From assembly GCA_937949545.1 (NCBI GenBank), contig CALEDR010000003.1, positions 62,001-126,000 of the forward strand: a stretch of DNA of 64,000 bases, given 5' to 3'. Below, piece by piece: positions 16,215 through 24,864 of this stretch. The position numbers and the translations under genes are program-made. The stretch is from an uncultured Phycisphaerae bacterium. Lineage in GTDB: Bacteria; Planctomycetota; Phycisphaerae; Sedimentisphaerales; Anaerohalosphaeraceae. The notes beneath the pieces are model-generated. The model was not told where the DNA came from. It saw only the letters and a list, made by a program, of their open reading frames with translations, and made no database searches. The stretch's first letter is position 1, and each line of letters begins with the position of its first letter.

Positions 16215-17471
16215 ATGGATTCTTCCGGTTCTTCCTATGCGATTGAAACAATCAATCTGACGAAAATCTTTCCGGATTGGTGGGGACGTCCGAAGGTCAA
16301 GGCCGTTGTCGATTTAAATCTGAAGGTTCGCTACAACGAGATTTACGGTTTTCTGGGGCCCAACGGTTCGGGAAAGACCACGACCATCAAGATGCTGCTG
16401 AACCTGCTGCATCCGACGAAGGGACATGCGTTTGTCCTGGGGGGCCGTAGCACCGACCCGGCGATTGCCGCCCGAATCGGGTATTTGCCGGAGGAATCGT
16501 ATTTGTATCGGTACCTGACGGCACGGGAGACGCTGGATTTTTACGGGCGGATTTTCGGTCTGCCAGCACCGGTTCGCAAGAGCCGGATTGATACGCTCTT
16601 GGAGATGGTGGGGCTGGCGGGGCTGGGCAGTCGGCGCATCGGGACATATTCGAAAGGGATGATGCGGCGGATTGGACTGGCGCAGGCCCTGATTAACGAC
16701 CCCGACCTGCTGATTCTGGATGAACCGACGTCGGGAATGGATCCTATCGGGACCCGTCAGATTAAAGATTTGCTGCTGGAGCTGGCACGTCGGGGCAAGA
16801 CGATTCTTCTTTGCAGCCATTTGCTGGCGGATGTGGAGGATGTCTGCGACCGGATTGGGATTATGTACGGCGGCCGGATGCAGGTCGAAGGGCCGGTTCG
16901 GGAGCTCCTGCAGCATCGGGATGAGCTGCAGATTTTGACCGGTCCGCTGACTCCAGAGGCCAGGGAAGAGATAAAATCCGTTATTCGACGGGAAGGGTCG
17001 TGGTGCAAAATGACGACTCCGGTCGATAAATTGGAGACCTTTTTTGTCAATATAATCACCAAGGCGCAGGCGTCCCAGCCGACCAGCGGGGCCAAACCCG
17101 GCACGGGAATTCAGGGCTTTCTGGCGGCCCCGCCGGCATCGCCCTCGAAGGCGGTTCTGGAGCAGCTGGTTGCTAAGAAACCTCAGCCGGCGGCGGAGGC
17201 CGGTCCGGCGGAAGCCGCCGAGACGGAGCCGACCCAGTCCAGACCGGCACCGAAAAAAGATCTTCTGGAGCAGCTGACGGGAAAGCCGGCTGAGCCGACG
17301 GTTTCCCCCACTGAGGCTCCAACGGAAAAACCGTCGGAGCCGCCGGCGGTGCCGAAGTTGTCTGTCCGGCAGGATGTTCTGCAAAAACTGCTGGGCGGAC
17401 GGAAAGGGCCGGATGGTTCGACGGAACAGACCCGTCGTCCGGAATCGGAGGAGCCCCGGAATGCGGAATAG
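16215..17471 (+). CDS. ABC transporter ATPase with Pro-rich C-terminal repeat tail
   Basis: This is a 418-residue ATPase. Residues 1-295 are a standard ABC-2 exporter ATPase: Walker A GPNGSGKTT, signature YSKGMMRRIGLAQA, Walker B LLILDEPTSGMDP. The start is ATG 16215 (MDSSGSSYAIETINLTKIF), since the upstream frame overlaps the end of the ATPase gene. The last 120 residues are Pro/Ala/Glu-rich and hold three copies of a short helical motif: KAVLEQLVAKK (from residue 312), KDLLEQLTGKP (from 347) and RQDVLQKLLGG (from 385). Such tails are not part of the ABC fold and look like docking motifs, perhaps for an SPFH neighbour. Its stop overlaps the start of the permease gene. Confidence 0.87.
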   Translation: MDSSGSSYAIETINLTKIFPDWWGRPKVKAVVDLNLKVRYNEIYGFLGPNGSGKTTTIKMLLNLLHPTKGHAFVLGGRSTDPAIAARIGYLPEESYLYRYLTARETLDFYGRIFGLPAPVRKSRIDTLLEMVGLAGLGSRRIGTYSKGMMRRIGLAQALINDPDLLILDEPTSGMDPIGTRQIKDLLLELARRGKTILLCSHLLADVEDVCDRIGIMYGGRMQVEGPVRELLQHRDELQILTGPLTPEAREEIKSVIRREGSWCKMTTPVDKLETFFVNIITKAQASQPTSGAKPGTGIQGFLAAPPASPSKAVLEQLVAKKPQPAAEAGPAEAAETEPTQSRPAPKKDLLEQLTGKPAEPTVSPTEAPTEKPSEPPAVPKLSVRQDVLQKLLGGRKGPDGSTEQTRRPESEEPRNAE

Positions 17472-18831
17472 CTGGGCGATTGCCAAAAACACCATCGCAC
17501 AGGCTGTTCGAATGAAGATTGCGGCGGCTGTTCTTGTCCTGCTGCTGATTCTTCTGCCGACGATGGCCTGGATGCTCACAGGGGACGGGACCCTGTTGGG
17601 CAGACTCCAAAGTTTCTCTAGCTACAGCATCAGTCTGGTTGGGTTTTTGCTTTCTCTGCTGACGATAGCCGTGTCGTGTTATTCTCTCCACAGCGATTTT
17701 CGGGTGCGAACAATTGATTTGGTGATTACCAAACCGATCGCCCGGCATCAGATTGTCCTGGGGAAGTTTTGGGGGGCGGCGGGGCTGAATCTGTTTCTGC
17801 TGGCGGGGTTTTCATGCATGATTTACGGATTGACGGCGGCGATCCCGCGTCTTTCAAAGGCGCCGGAGGATCAGATTGCTCGGGCTCAGACGGAGTTCTT
17901 TACGGCCCGCCGGGTGGTGGCTCCACAGACCTCGGAGGAGGAGATTGTCAAACGTGTCGAGGAGCGGATAGAGACACTGCGGAAAAACCGTCAGCTGCCG
18001 GACCTGTCGATGGAGCAAATTCGGCAGACGCTTTTGGAACAGGAACGGATTGCTCAAAAATCAGTGGAGCCGGCGGCGGCCAAGGAGTGGGATTTTCAGA
18101 CGATTTTTCCGCCGAAAGACCCCAATTCCGTTATGTTTGTCCGGTACAAGTTTCAGGCAGCGCCGGAACCGCCGAATCAGGAGATTTTCGGACAGTGGCG
18201 GGTAGGGGATTTTCGGCAGTTTCGGACGGGTCTTCGGGAATACAAGACGCCCATTTACGGACTGGAGCGGTCCGAGGCCGCCCGTACCCTGCACAGTTTT
18301 ACTGTGCCCGGGAATGCGGCGGCGGACGACGGACTGGTTACGGTGGGCTTTTTTAATTCGCCGGAAAGGAATTTTTCTACGGTGATTTTTGACCAGATGG
18401 AGGTGCTGTATCCGGTCGGCGGATTTGGAGTCAACTTTTTCCGGGTTGTGCTGCTGATGGCGGTTCGCCTGATCTTTCTGGCGGCGCTGGGGATTTCCCT
18501 GAGCACATGGCTGTCGTTTCCGGTGGCGACGCTGTTCAGTTTGATGGTGTTTTTTGCAGGACTGATTAACGGGTTTATTCTGGAATCCATCGAAGGACTT
18601 GGAGCTGTTTTGGGGATGGTGTACCGATTTACGATTCGATGGTTTCTTTATGCGATTCCGCGTTTTGACGGGCCGTACAGTCCGACGGATTATTTGGTTT
18701 CCGGGGAGGTGCTTTCCTGGACCTTTTTGGGGAAAGCGGCTTTGATTACGCTTGTTGTGCAAATGGTGCTTCTGCTGGTGATTGGAATCTGGATTTTTTC
18801 GAGGCGTGAAATCGCCAAGATTACGGTTTAA
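17461..18831 (+). CDS. ABC-2 type permease with large external domain
   Basis: This 456-residue permease starts at ATG 17461, inside the end of the ATPase gene, so the two are coupled. After the first span comes SLVGFLLSLLTIAVSCYSLHSDFRVRTIDLVITKPIARH, the cytoplasmic helix typical of ABC-2 permeases. A hydrophilic domain of about 170 residues (roughly 140-315), with several charged helices, lies between spans 3 and 4 and should be extracytoplasmic. Four further spans end the protein. It pairs with the ATPase just upstream as an exporter or membrane-remodelling complex of unknown substrate. Confidence 0.82.
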   Translation: MRNSWAIAKNTIAQAVRMKIAAAVLVLLLILLPTMAWMLTGDGTLLGRLQSFSSYSISLVGFLLSLLTIAVSCYSLHSDFRVRTIDLVITKPIARHQIVLGKFWGAAGLNLFLLAGFSCMIYGLTAAIPRLSKAPEDQIARAQTEFFTARRVVAPQTSEEEIVKRVEERIETLRKNRQLPDLSMEQIRQTLLEQERIAQKSVEPAAAKEWDFQTIFPPKDPNSVMFVRYKFQAAPEPPNQEIFGQWRVGDFRQFRTGLREYKTPIYGLERSEAARTLHSFTVPGNAAADDGLVTVGFFNSPERNFSTVIFDQMEVLYPVGGFGVNFFRVVLLMAVRLIFLAALGISLSTWLSFPVATLFSLMVFFAGLINGFILESIEGLGAVLGMVYRFTIRWFLYAIPRFDGPYSPTDYLVSGEVLSWTFLGKAALITLVVQMVLLLVIGIWIFSRREIAKITV

Positions 18832-18842
18832 TAGTTTTTCGA

Positions 18843-20615
18843 ATGCGCTGGAAAAACAGACTCATCATCTTGGTTTGTGTTCTTGCGGCGGCTGGGCTGC
18901 TGATCGGGGCCTGGCGGATGCAGCCGAAGATTCACCAGAAACGGTCTGAGATGGGGCTGGTTTTGAATGACCCTTTGGAGAATGCTCCGCCTTCTTTGGC
19001 TTTTGCCACAGTGGCGATGGGGGCCTTCCGCGGGCTGGTTGTAGATGTGCTTTGGATTCGGGCTGACCGGCTCAAGCAGGAAGGGAAGTTTTTTGATGCC
19101 AAGCAGCTGGCGGAATGGATTACCGTCTTACAGCCGCGTTTTGCAAAGGTCTGGGATTTTCACGCCTGGAATATGGCCTACAACATTTCGGTGGCAATTC
19201 CCAATACGCAGTGTGCCCAGCGATGGCGGTGGGTTCGCAACGGCTACGAGCTGCTTCGGGACCGGGGGATTCCGCTGAATCCGCAGGATATTTCGCTGTA
19301 TCGGTCTCTGGGGTGGATTTTCTGGCATAAGATAGGGGACAATCTGGACGACTGCCATCGCTACTACAAGATGCAGCTGCTGCTGGAGATGCGGGCACTT
19401 CTGGGAGAGCAGACAAACGAAGAATATGAACGTCTGGCGGCGGCTCCGCAGACCCTTTCGGAGATTTTGTCGGATCCGGATGTGTCTGAGTTGGTTGAGG
19501 CGCTGTCCAGGGCCGATTCGAAGTTTCAGAAAACCGACGGACTGGTCGATAATTTTCTGGCTCTGCGCCGCCAGCCCGGCCAGTTTCCGCGGGTGGCGTT
19601 CGAGGTGATTGATTCGTTCCGGGACAAGCCGGGTCTGGCAAAGTTCGACACGTTTGCCCGCGCATGGGTGCTTCGAAATACCTGGAAGATGGACCCGGCT
19701 TTGATGGTTCAGATTAACAGGCAGTACGGACGGACGTCGGTTGATGACCCGAACAAGCGGCTGCCGATTAACTGGGAGCATCCCGGGGCTCATGCGATTT
19801 ACTGGGCGGTCCTGGGGCTTCAAAAGGCCTCTCGTCCGGAACAGTATCGGATTGATGAGAAGAATACGGACCGGATTGTCTTTCACAGCCTTCAGCAGCT
19901 GTATCGCAGCGGCAATCTGATTCTTTATACGGGACCGGACCGGGAGACGGCTCTGTTTATTCGGCCGGACCCGAGAATGTTTACCGCCTGCGACCAGATT
20001 TGGCGGACGATTATTGAAAAATACGAGAAGCTGGAAAAGGGCAATCCGAAAGCAGTTCGGGGCGGTCATAAGAACTTTCTTGAAAATGCGCTGATGTCAA
20101 TGTATCAGGCGGGGCATGAGCGGCGGGCCCGGCAGATTTATCAGGAGCTTCGGCAGCTTTATCCGAGAGATGACGCCGGCTATATTCGACAGGAGTACCT
20201 CAAGCCGTTTGAGGAGTTTGTCCAGTGGCATTTTCAGCAGGAGATGGAGGGGCTGGGGTTTGACGACGCCACGGAGGCGATTCTTTTCCGCCTGCAGGAG
20301 GCCTATTTCTATTATGCAATTCGGGAGGATAACGAGGCCTTTGCCCGCGAAAGACTGGCCCAGCAGATTTATGATTATTATATGCAGGAGCTCGGAAGCG
20401 AGGCCCTTCAGCGGCTGGGGCTGCCGCCGATGGATTTGATTCGATATACGGCCTTTCGGGGGTTTATGGAGGATCCGGAATATCCGCCGTCTTTCAAGAT
20501 GAGTCTGCTGGGCCGGATTCAGATTGAGCGTCCGGAGCTGTTTGAGAAGCTTCAGCAGCAGGAGCAGTGGCTTCTGGAGCAGATCCGGCGGTTTCAGCAG
20601 CAGCAAACCCCCTGA
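18843..20615 (+). CDS. Membrane-anchored protein of unknown function, last gene of the SPFH-ABC operon
   Basis: This 590-residue protein has one N-terminal span (LIILVCVLAAAGLLIGAW) and an otherwise soluble, helix-rich body rich in aromatic and Arg/Glu residues. A striking block follows the anchor: PPSLAFATVAMGAFRGLVVDVLWIRADRL, with later WDFHAWNMAYNIS and SLGWIFWHKIGDN. The helical pairs suggest tetratricopeptide-like repeats, but I cannot assign a named family. It starts 11 bases after the permease and is the distal gene of the operon, so it is likely an accessory part of the ABC/SPFH assembly. Function unknown. Confidence 0.7.
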   Translation: MRWKNRLIILVCVLAAAGLLIGAWRMQPKIHQKRSEMGLVLNDPLENAPPSLAFATVAMGAFRGLVVDVLWIRADRLKQEGKFFDAKQLAEWITVLQPRFAKVWDFHAWNMAYNISVAIPNTQCAQRWRWVRNGYELLRDRGIPLNPQDISLYRSLGWIFWHKIGDNLDDCHRYYKMQLLLEMRALLGEQTNEEYERLAAAPQTLSEILSDPDVSELVEALSRADSKFQKTDGLVDNFLALRRQPGQFPRVAFEVIDSFRDKPGLAKFDTFARAWVLRNTWKMDPALMVQINRQYGRTSVDDPNKRLPINWEHPGAHAIYWAVLGLQKASRPEQYRIDEKNTDRIVFHSLQQLYRSGNLILYTGPDRETALFIRPDPRMFTACDQIWRTIIEKYEKLEKGNPKAVRGGHKNFLENALMSMYQAGHERRARQIYQELRQLYPRDDAGYIRQEYLKPFEEFVQWHFQQEMEGLGFDDATEAILFRLQEAYFYYAIREDNEAFARERLAQQIYDYYMQELGSEALQRLGLPPMDLIRYTAFRGFMEDPEYPPSFKMSLLGRIQIERPELFEKLQQQEQWLLEQIRRFQQQQTP

Positions 20616-20713
20616 GTGAAGGGATTTTCCAATACAGGTCTTGTCTGAACCGGCATTTTGACGTACACTGCGTTTTTCAAACCATGAATGCGGTCTGAGT
20701 CTGCGGGTAGGGA

Positions 20714-22861
20714 ATGAATTCGGAACGGATACTGGAAGGGTTGACGGAATCGCAGCGTCGTGCGGTGCTGCATCGGGAAGGACCTTTGCTGGTTTTGGCA
20801 GGGCCTGGCAGCGGCAAGACGCGGGTGATTACCTGTCGAATAGCGATGCTGATTCACAGCGGCGTGCGTCCGTCGCAGATTTGCGCGATTACATTTACCA
20901 ATAAAGCGGCTCAGGAGATGCGGCAGCGTGTGCTGTCGATGGGGGTGCCGGCGGGCAGCCATCTGAGCACCTTTCATTCACTGTGTGTGCGGATTCTTCG
21001 GCGGTATGGGCAGGCGGCGGGGATAGAGCCGACCTTCAGTATTTATGATGAATCCGACCAGCTCCGCTGTATGAAAGAGGCAGTGGCGGCCTGTCAGATT
21101 TCCTCGTCCAATTTTTCCCCGGCCCGGATGCTGTCCATCATTTCCCGGCTGAAGAATGACCTGGAGGATGAGGAGGTGTTTGCGGCCCGCGTGAATGACT
21201 TTTTCGGGCAGACGGCCGCCTCGATTTATCGAAAATATCAGGAGATTCTGCGGCACAACCAGGCCCTCGATTTTGACGATTTGCTCGTGCAGACGGCCCT
21301 GCTGATGCGAAACTTCCCTCCGATTCGCCAGGAGCTGTCCGAGCGGTTTCGGTATCTGCTGATTGACGAGTATCAGGATACCAACCACGCCCAGTATCAG
21401 ATAGCCCGGGGGCTGGCCGCCGGACACGGGAATATCTGCGTGACAGGGGACCCGGACCAGTCGATTTACCGCTGGCGCGGGGCGGATATCGGCAATATTC
21501 TGGCGTTTGAACGGGACTGGCCGAATGCAGCGGTCATTAAGCTGGAGGAGAATTTCCGTTCGACGCCGAATATTCTGCGCCGAGCGGACCGGCTGATTGC
21601 GGGCAACAAGAAACGGAAGGCCAAGACGCTGATTCCGACGCGGCCGGAAGGAGAGGATGTGGTGATTCGGGTCTGTGAGGATGAACAGGATGAGGCGGAG
21701 CAGGTGGCGGCGGATATTTCCGGTCTGCTCAGTCAGGGGGTCCATCCGCAGGAGATTGCGGTCTTTTACCGGGTCAATGCGATGAGCCGCTCCGTAGAGG
21801 AGGCGTTTATCCGCCGGCGGATTCCCTATCAGGTGGTGCGGGGGGTGGAGTTTTATGCCCGCAAGGAAGTGAAGGATTTTCTCAGTTATCTGAAGCTGAT
21901 TGTCAACCCGTCGGATGATGTGGCGTTTGTGCGGGCAGTCTCCACGCACAGCCGCGGAATCGGGGACAAGACGATTGAGCGTCTGCAGGAGTATGCCTCC
22001 CGGAATCGTCTGCCGCTTTTGGCGGCGGCCGGGCAGGCCGGACGGATTGAGACGATTGCCTCCGGTACTCGCAAACGGCTGACGGATTTTGCGGTTTTTT
22101 TTGAACGGTTTCGGAAAGAGCCGGACCAGGAGGCATCGGCGATTATGAACCGCGTGTTCGCCGAAAGCGGTCTGTCGGAGGCGTTTGAGGAGGCGGGAGA
22201 TGAGGAAGCAATTGAGAATATCAATGAGCTGATTAATGCGGCGGCCGAGTATGACCGCACGGCGGAAAATCCGTCATTGGCTGATTTTCTCCAGAGCATT
22301 GCCCTGTACAGCGATACGGATGCGTTTGACCCGAATGCCGGACAGGTGTCCCTGATGACGCTGCATGCCGCCAAGGGGCTGGAGTTTTCCTGCGTGTTTA
22401 TCATCGGTCTGGAGGAAGGAGTGCTGCCGCATGAGCGTTCTCTGGAAGGCGGACCGGATGAAATGGAGGAGGAGCGGCGGCTGTTTTTTGTGGGAATGAC
22501 GCGGGCCAAGGACCGCCTGACCATCAGTTACGCCCGCCATCGGCTTTTGCGGGGGCAGTTTCTGCGGTCGGTTCCTTCCCCGTTTCTTTATGAAATCGGC
22601 TTTGCCGGAGAAACGCAGGTTCGAGACCGAACGGAGGACTGGGAAGGATATTGCGGCCTGTCCAAAGAGCCGAAAAGCCGACCGGAGAAAACGGGGCCGA
22701 AGTTTGCCGTCAATGAACGGGTGGAGCATTCCAAGTTCGGTCGGGGAAGCGTGAAGGAATTTCTGGACCTGGGCGAGGACAGCATCGTTGTGGTGCGTTT
22801 TGATTCAGGGGCGACGAAGTCTCTGGTGCTCAAATATGCGTCGCTGGTGAAAGTTCGATAA
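20714..22861 (+). CDS. pcrA: ATP-dependent DNA helicase PcrA/UvrD
   Basis: This is a 715-residue superfamily 1A 3'-5' DNA helicase used in nucleotide-excision repair and replication-fork processing. Motifs are in order: Q-motif LTESQRRAV, Walker A AGPGSGKTR, Ia ITFTNKAAQEM, II DEYQDTN, III GDPDQSIYRWRGA, IV ENFRST, V LMTLHAAKGLEFSCVF, VI FVGMTRAKDRL. The tail, VEHSKFGRGSVKEFLDLGEDSIVVVRFDSG, is the Tudor-like C-terminal domain that binds RNA polymerase in PcrA. Monocistronic. Confidence 0.94.
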   Translation: MNSERILEGLTESQRRAVLHREGPLLVLAGPGSGKTRVITCRIAMLIHSGVRPSQICAITFTNKAAQEMRQRVLSMGVPAGSHLSTFHSLCVRILRRYGQAAGIEPTFSIYDESDQLRCMKEAVAACQISSSNFSPARMLSIISRLKNDLEDEEVFAARVNDFFGQTAASIYRKYQEILRHNQALDFDDLLVQTALLMRNFPPIRQELSERFRYLLIDEYQDTNHAQYQIARGLAAGHGNICVTGDPDQSIYRWRGADIGNILAFERDWPNAAVIKLEENFRSTPNILRRADRLIAGNKKRKAKTLIPTRPEGEDVVIRVCEDEQDEAEQVAADISGLLSQGVHPQEIAVFYRVNAMSRSVEEAFIRRRIPYQVVRGVEFYARKEVKDFLSYLKLIVNPSDDVAFVRAVSTHSRGIGDKTIERLQEYASRNRLPLLAAAGQAGRIETIASGTRKRLTDFAVFFERFRKEPDQEASAIMNRVFAESGLSEAFEEAGDEEAIENINELINAAAEYDRTAENPSLADFLQSIALYSDTDAFDPNAGQVSLMTLHAAKGLEFSCVFIIGLEEGVLPHERSLEGGPDEMEEERRLFFVGMTRAKDRLTISYARHRLLRGQFLRSVPSPFLYEIGFAGETQVRDRTEDWEGYCGLSKEPKSRPEKTGPKFAVNERVEHSKFGRGSVKEFLDLGEDSIVVVRFDSGATKSLVLKYASLVKVR

Positions 22862-22887
22862 ACGGTCTGTTTTTAAGGGAATGAACT

Positions 22888-24297
22888 GTGAGTGCGAAGA
22901 ATATCCATTTTTACTACAAGAATGTTTGTGAAGAAATTTTAGGGCCGGAACACGGGATTACTTCCGGTCAGTTAGCGGAGCTGGCGAAGAAGACGACACC
23001 GCTGATTGAGCGGCTCAATCAGGAACGAAAAGGCGGCAAGACGCCCTATCGGGACCTGCCGTATCATCCCCGGTATCCGAAAGAAGTCAAGGAGCTGGCG
23101 GTCCGGCTTCAGCAGGAATGTGAAAACTTTGTGGTGTTGGGTATCGGCGGCTCGGCGCTGGGGAATATTGCCCTGCAGACGGCGCTGAACCCGTATTTGT
23201 ACAATTTGGATTCTAAACAGCGGAAAGGGCCGCGTCTGTTTGTGTTTGACAATGTAGACCCGGTTCAGTTCGGCAGTTTTCTGGACTGGATTGGAGACCA
23301 ACTGAACAAGACCGTCTTTAACGTCATCAGCAAATCCGGTCAGACAGCGGAGACGGCGGCTCAGTTTCTCGTGATTCGGCAGATGCTTCTGGAGCGGCTG
23401 GGGCCGGAAGGATACAAAAAGCAGATCGTTGCCACGACCGACCCGAAGAAGGGAACGCTGCGGGCCATTGCAGACAAGGCCGGCTTTCGTGCGCTGGAGG
23501 TGCCGGACGGCGTGGGAGGGCGGTTCAGCGTGCTCAGTCCGGTCGGCCTTTTGAGTGCGGCGGTTTGCGGAATTGATATTGAGGCGCTGCTGGAGGGGGC
23601 TCGTCAGATGGATGAGCGGGTCAGCCGGACGGACTTTTTCGCAAATCCGGCAGCTCTGAATGCAGCGATTCAGTGGCATTATTACCAAAGAGGCAAGCGG
23701 ATTTCAGTAATGATGCCGTACTGCCATGCTCTGAAGGACCTTTCGGACTGGTATCGTCAGCTTTGGGCGGAAAGTCTGGGCAAGAAGACGGATTTGGACG
23801 GCAAGGCGGTTTATGTAGGGCCGACTCCGGTCAACGCTCTGGGGACGACCGACCAGCACAGTCAGGTGCAGCTCTACCGGGAGGGGCCGAATGATAAGGT
23901 TTTCACGTTCCTGCAGGTCAAGCAGTTTAGACGGGATGTGGTGATGGGGGACTGTCCGCCGGAGGCGCCGGAGCTGGAGTATTTGGCCCGGGCCAGTATG
24001 GCGAAATTACTGAACAGCGAGAAGCTGGCGACGGAATATGCCCTGATTCAGGACAAGAGGCCGTGTTTAACAGTGCTTTTCGATTCAGTATGTCCTGAAA
24101 CGGTCGGGCAGTTTTTCTATCTGTATGAAGTGACCACCTCGTTGGCCGGAATGCTTTTCCATATTAACGCCTATGACCAGCCGGCGGTGGAATTGGGCAA
24201 AGAGGCCACGTTTGCACTGATGGGACGAGCGGGATACGAAGAGAGGGCCAAGAAGATTCGGCCGTTCCAGGAGACGGACAGCCGGTATCTTGTATAG
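22888..24297 (+). CDS. pgi: Glucose-6-phosphate isomerase
   Basis: This 469-residue sugar-phosphate isomerase interconverts glucose-6-phosphate and fructose-6-phosphate. The phosphate-binding segments are VLGIGGSALGNIALQTAL and ISKSGQTAETAAQF; GGRFSVLSPVGLLSAA, and GTTDQHSQVQLYREGPNDK with the catalytic acid/base region, are also conserved. The length is that of the short bacterial form. It starts at GTG 22888, eight bases after AAGGGA. A strong inverted repeat lies downstream at 24326-24358. Confidence 0.92.
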   Translation: MSAKNIHFYYKNVCEEILGPEHGITSGQLAELAKKTTPLIERLNQERKGGKTPYRDLPYHPRYPKEVKELAVRLQQECENFVVLGIGGSALGNIALQTALNPYLYNLDSKQRKGPRLFVFDNVDPVQFGSFLDWIGDQLNKTVFNVISKSGQTAETAAQFLVIRQMLLERLGPEGYKKQIVATTDPKKGTLRAIADKAGFRALEVPDGVGGRFSVLSPVGLLSAAVCGIDIEALLEGARQMDERVSRTDFFANPAALNAAIQWHYYQRGKRISVMMPYCHALKDLSDWYRQLWAESLGKKTDLDGKAVYVGPTPVNALGTTDQHSQVQLYREGPNDKVFTFLQVKQFRRDVVMGDCPPEAPELEYLARASMAKLLNSEKLATEYALIQDKRPCLTVLFDSVCPETVGQFFYLYEVTTSLAGMLFHINAYDQPAVELGKEATFALMGRAGYEERAKKIRPFQETDSRYLV

Positions 24298-24321
24298 AAG
24301 CGCGATAAGCACGCGATAAGC

Positions 24322-24358
24322 AAAAAAGGCCTTGCAAGTCATAGACTTGCAAGGCCTT
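24322..24358. terminator. Bidirectional terminator between pgi and tRNA-Lys
   Basis: A perfect 15-bp stem (24326-24340 with 24344-24358) closes a three-base ATA loop. On the minus strand it is followed by a run of T, so it best ends the tRNA-Lys transcript, and it lies 28 bases after pgi. Just before it, GCGATAAGC occurs twice. Confidence 0.85.
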
Positions 24359-24367
24359 AAGTTTGAA

Positions 24368-24440
<73 letters not shown>

Positions 24441-24549
24441 TTTTTTTGGGGGGCTGTATTGTAGCAGAGGGACAGGATTTCGGCAAGCAGAGATTGACGC
24501 GGACTGCAAAAAAACGCATTTCCGGAGAGATTTGCTTGTCCGTTTATGA

Positions 24550-24621
24550 AGCCGAAGATGGGATTTGAACCCACAACCCCGGCTTTACGAAAGCCGTGCT
24601 CTACCGTTGAGCTACTTCGGC
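24550..24621 (-). tRNA. tRNA-Thr (CGU)
   Basis: The minus strand gives acceptor GCCGAAG/CTTCGGC, D-loop AGCTCAACGGTAGAGC, anticodon stem CGGCT/AGCCG around TTCGTAA (anticodon CGT) and T-arm GTGGGTTCAAATCCCAT. CCA is not encoded. It lies 109 bases upstream of tRNA-Lys on the same strand, so the two may be cotranscribed. Confidence 0.95.
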
Positions 24622-24864
24622 GGTAAAGAAATCTTCTTATATCGTTTTTGCAGGAAAAAAGCAAGCCTTTCGAGAAAAGATTTCCCAATCACCGTTGTTC
24701 TGGCTGAAGGCAGGGAAATCCCTTTACAGATTCGGCAAGTCCGATTATAACTACGAAGCAAAATTAAAGCAGGTTGTTGCTCCGGTTCGTTCTGTTGCCG
24801 GAGCAGAGGCGGAGAAAGGGCCGAGACGGGTTTGAACAAGTTCCCTTTTGAAGGGTAATCGTCC

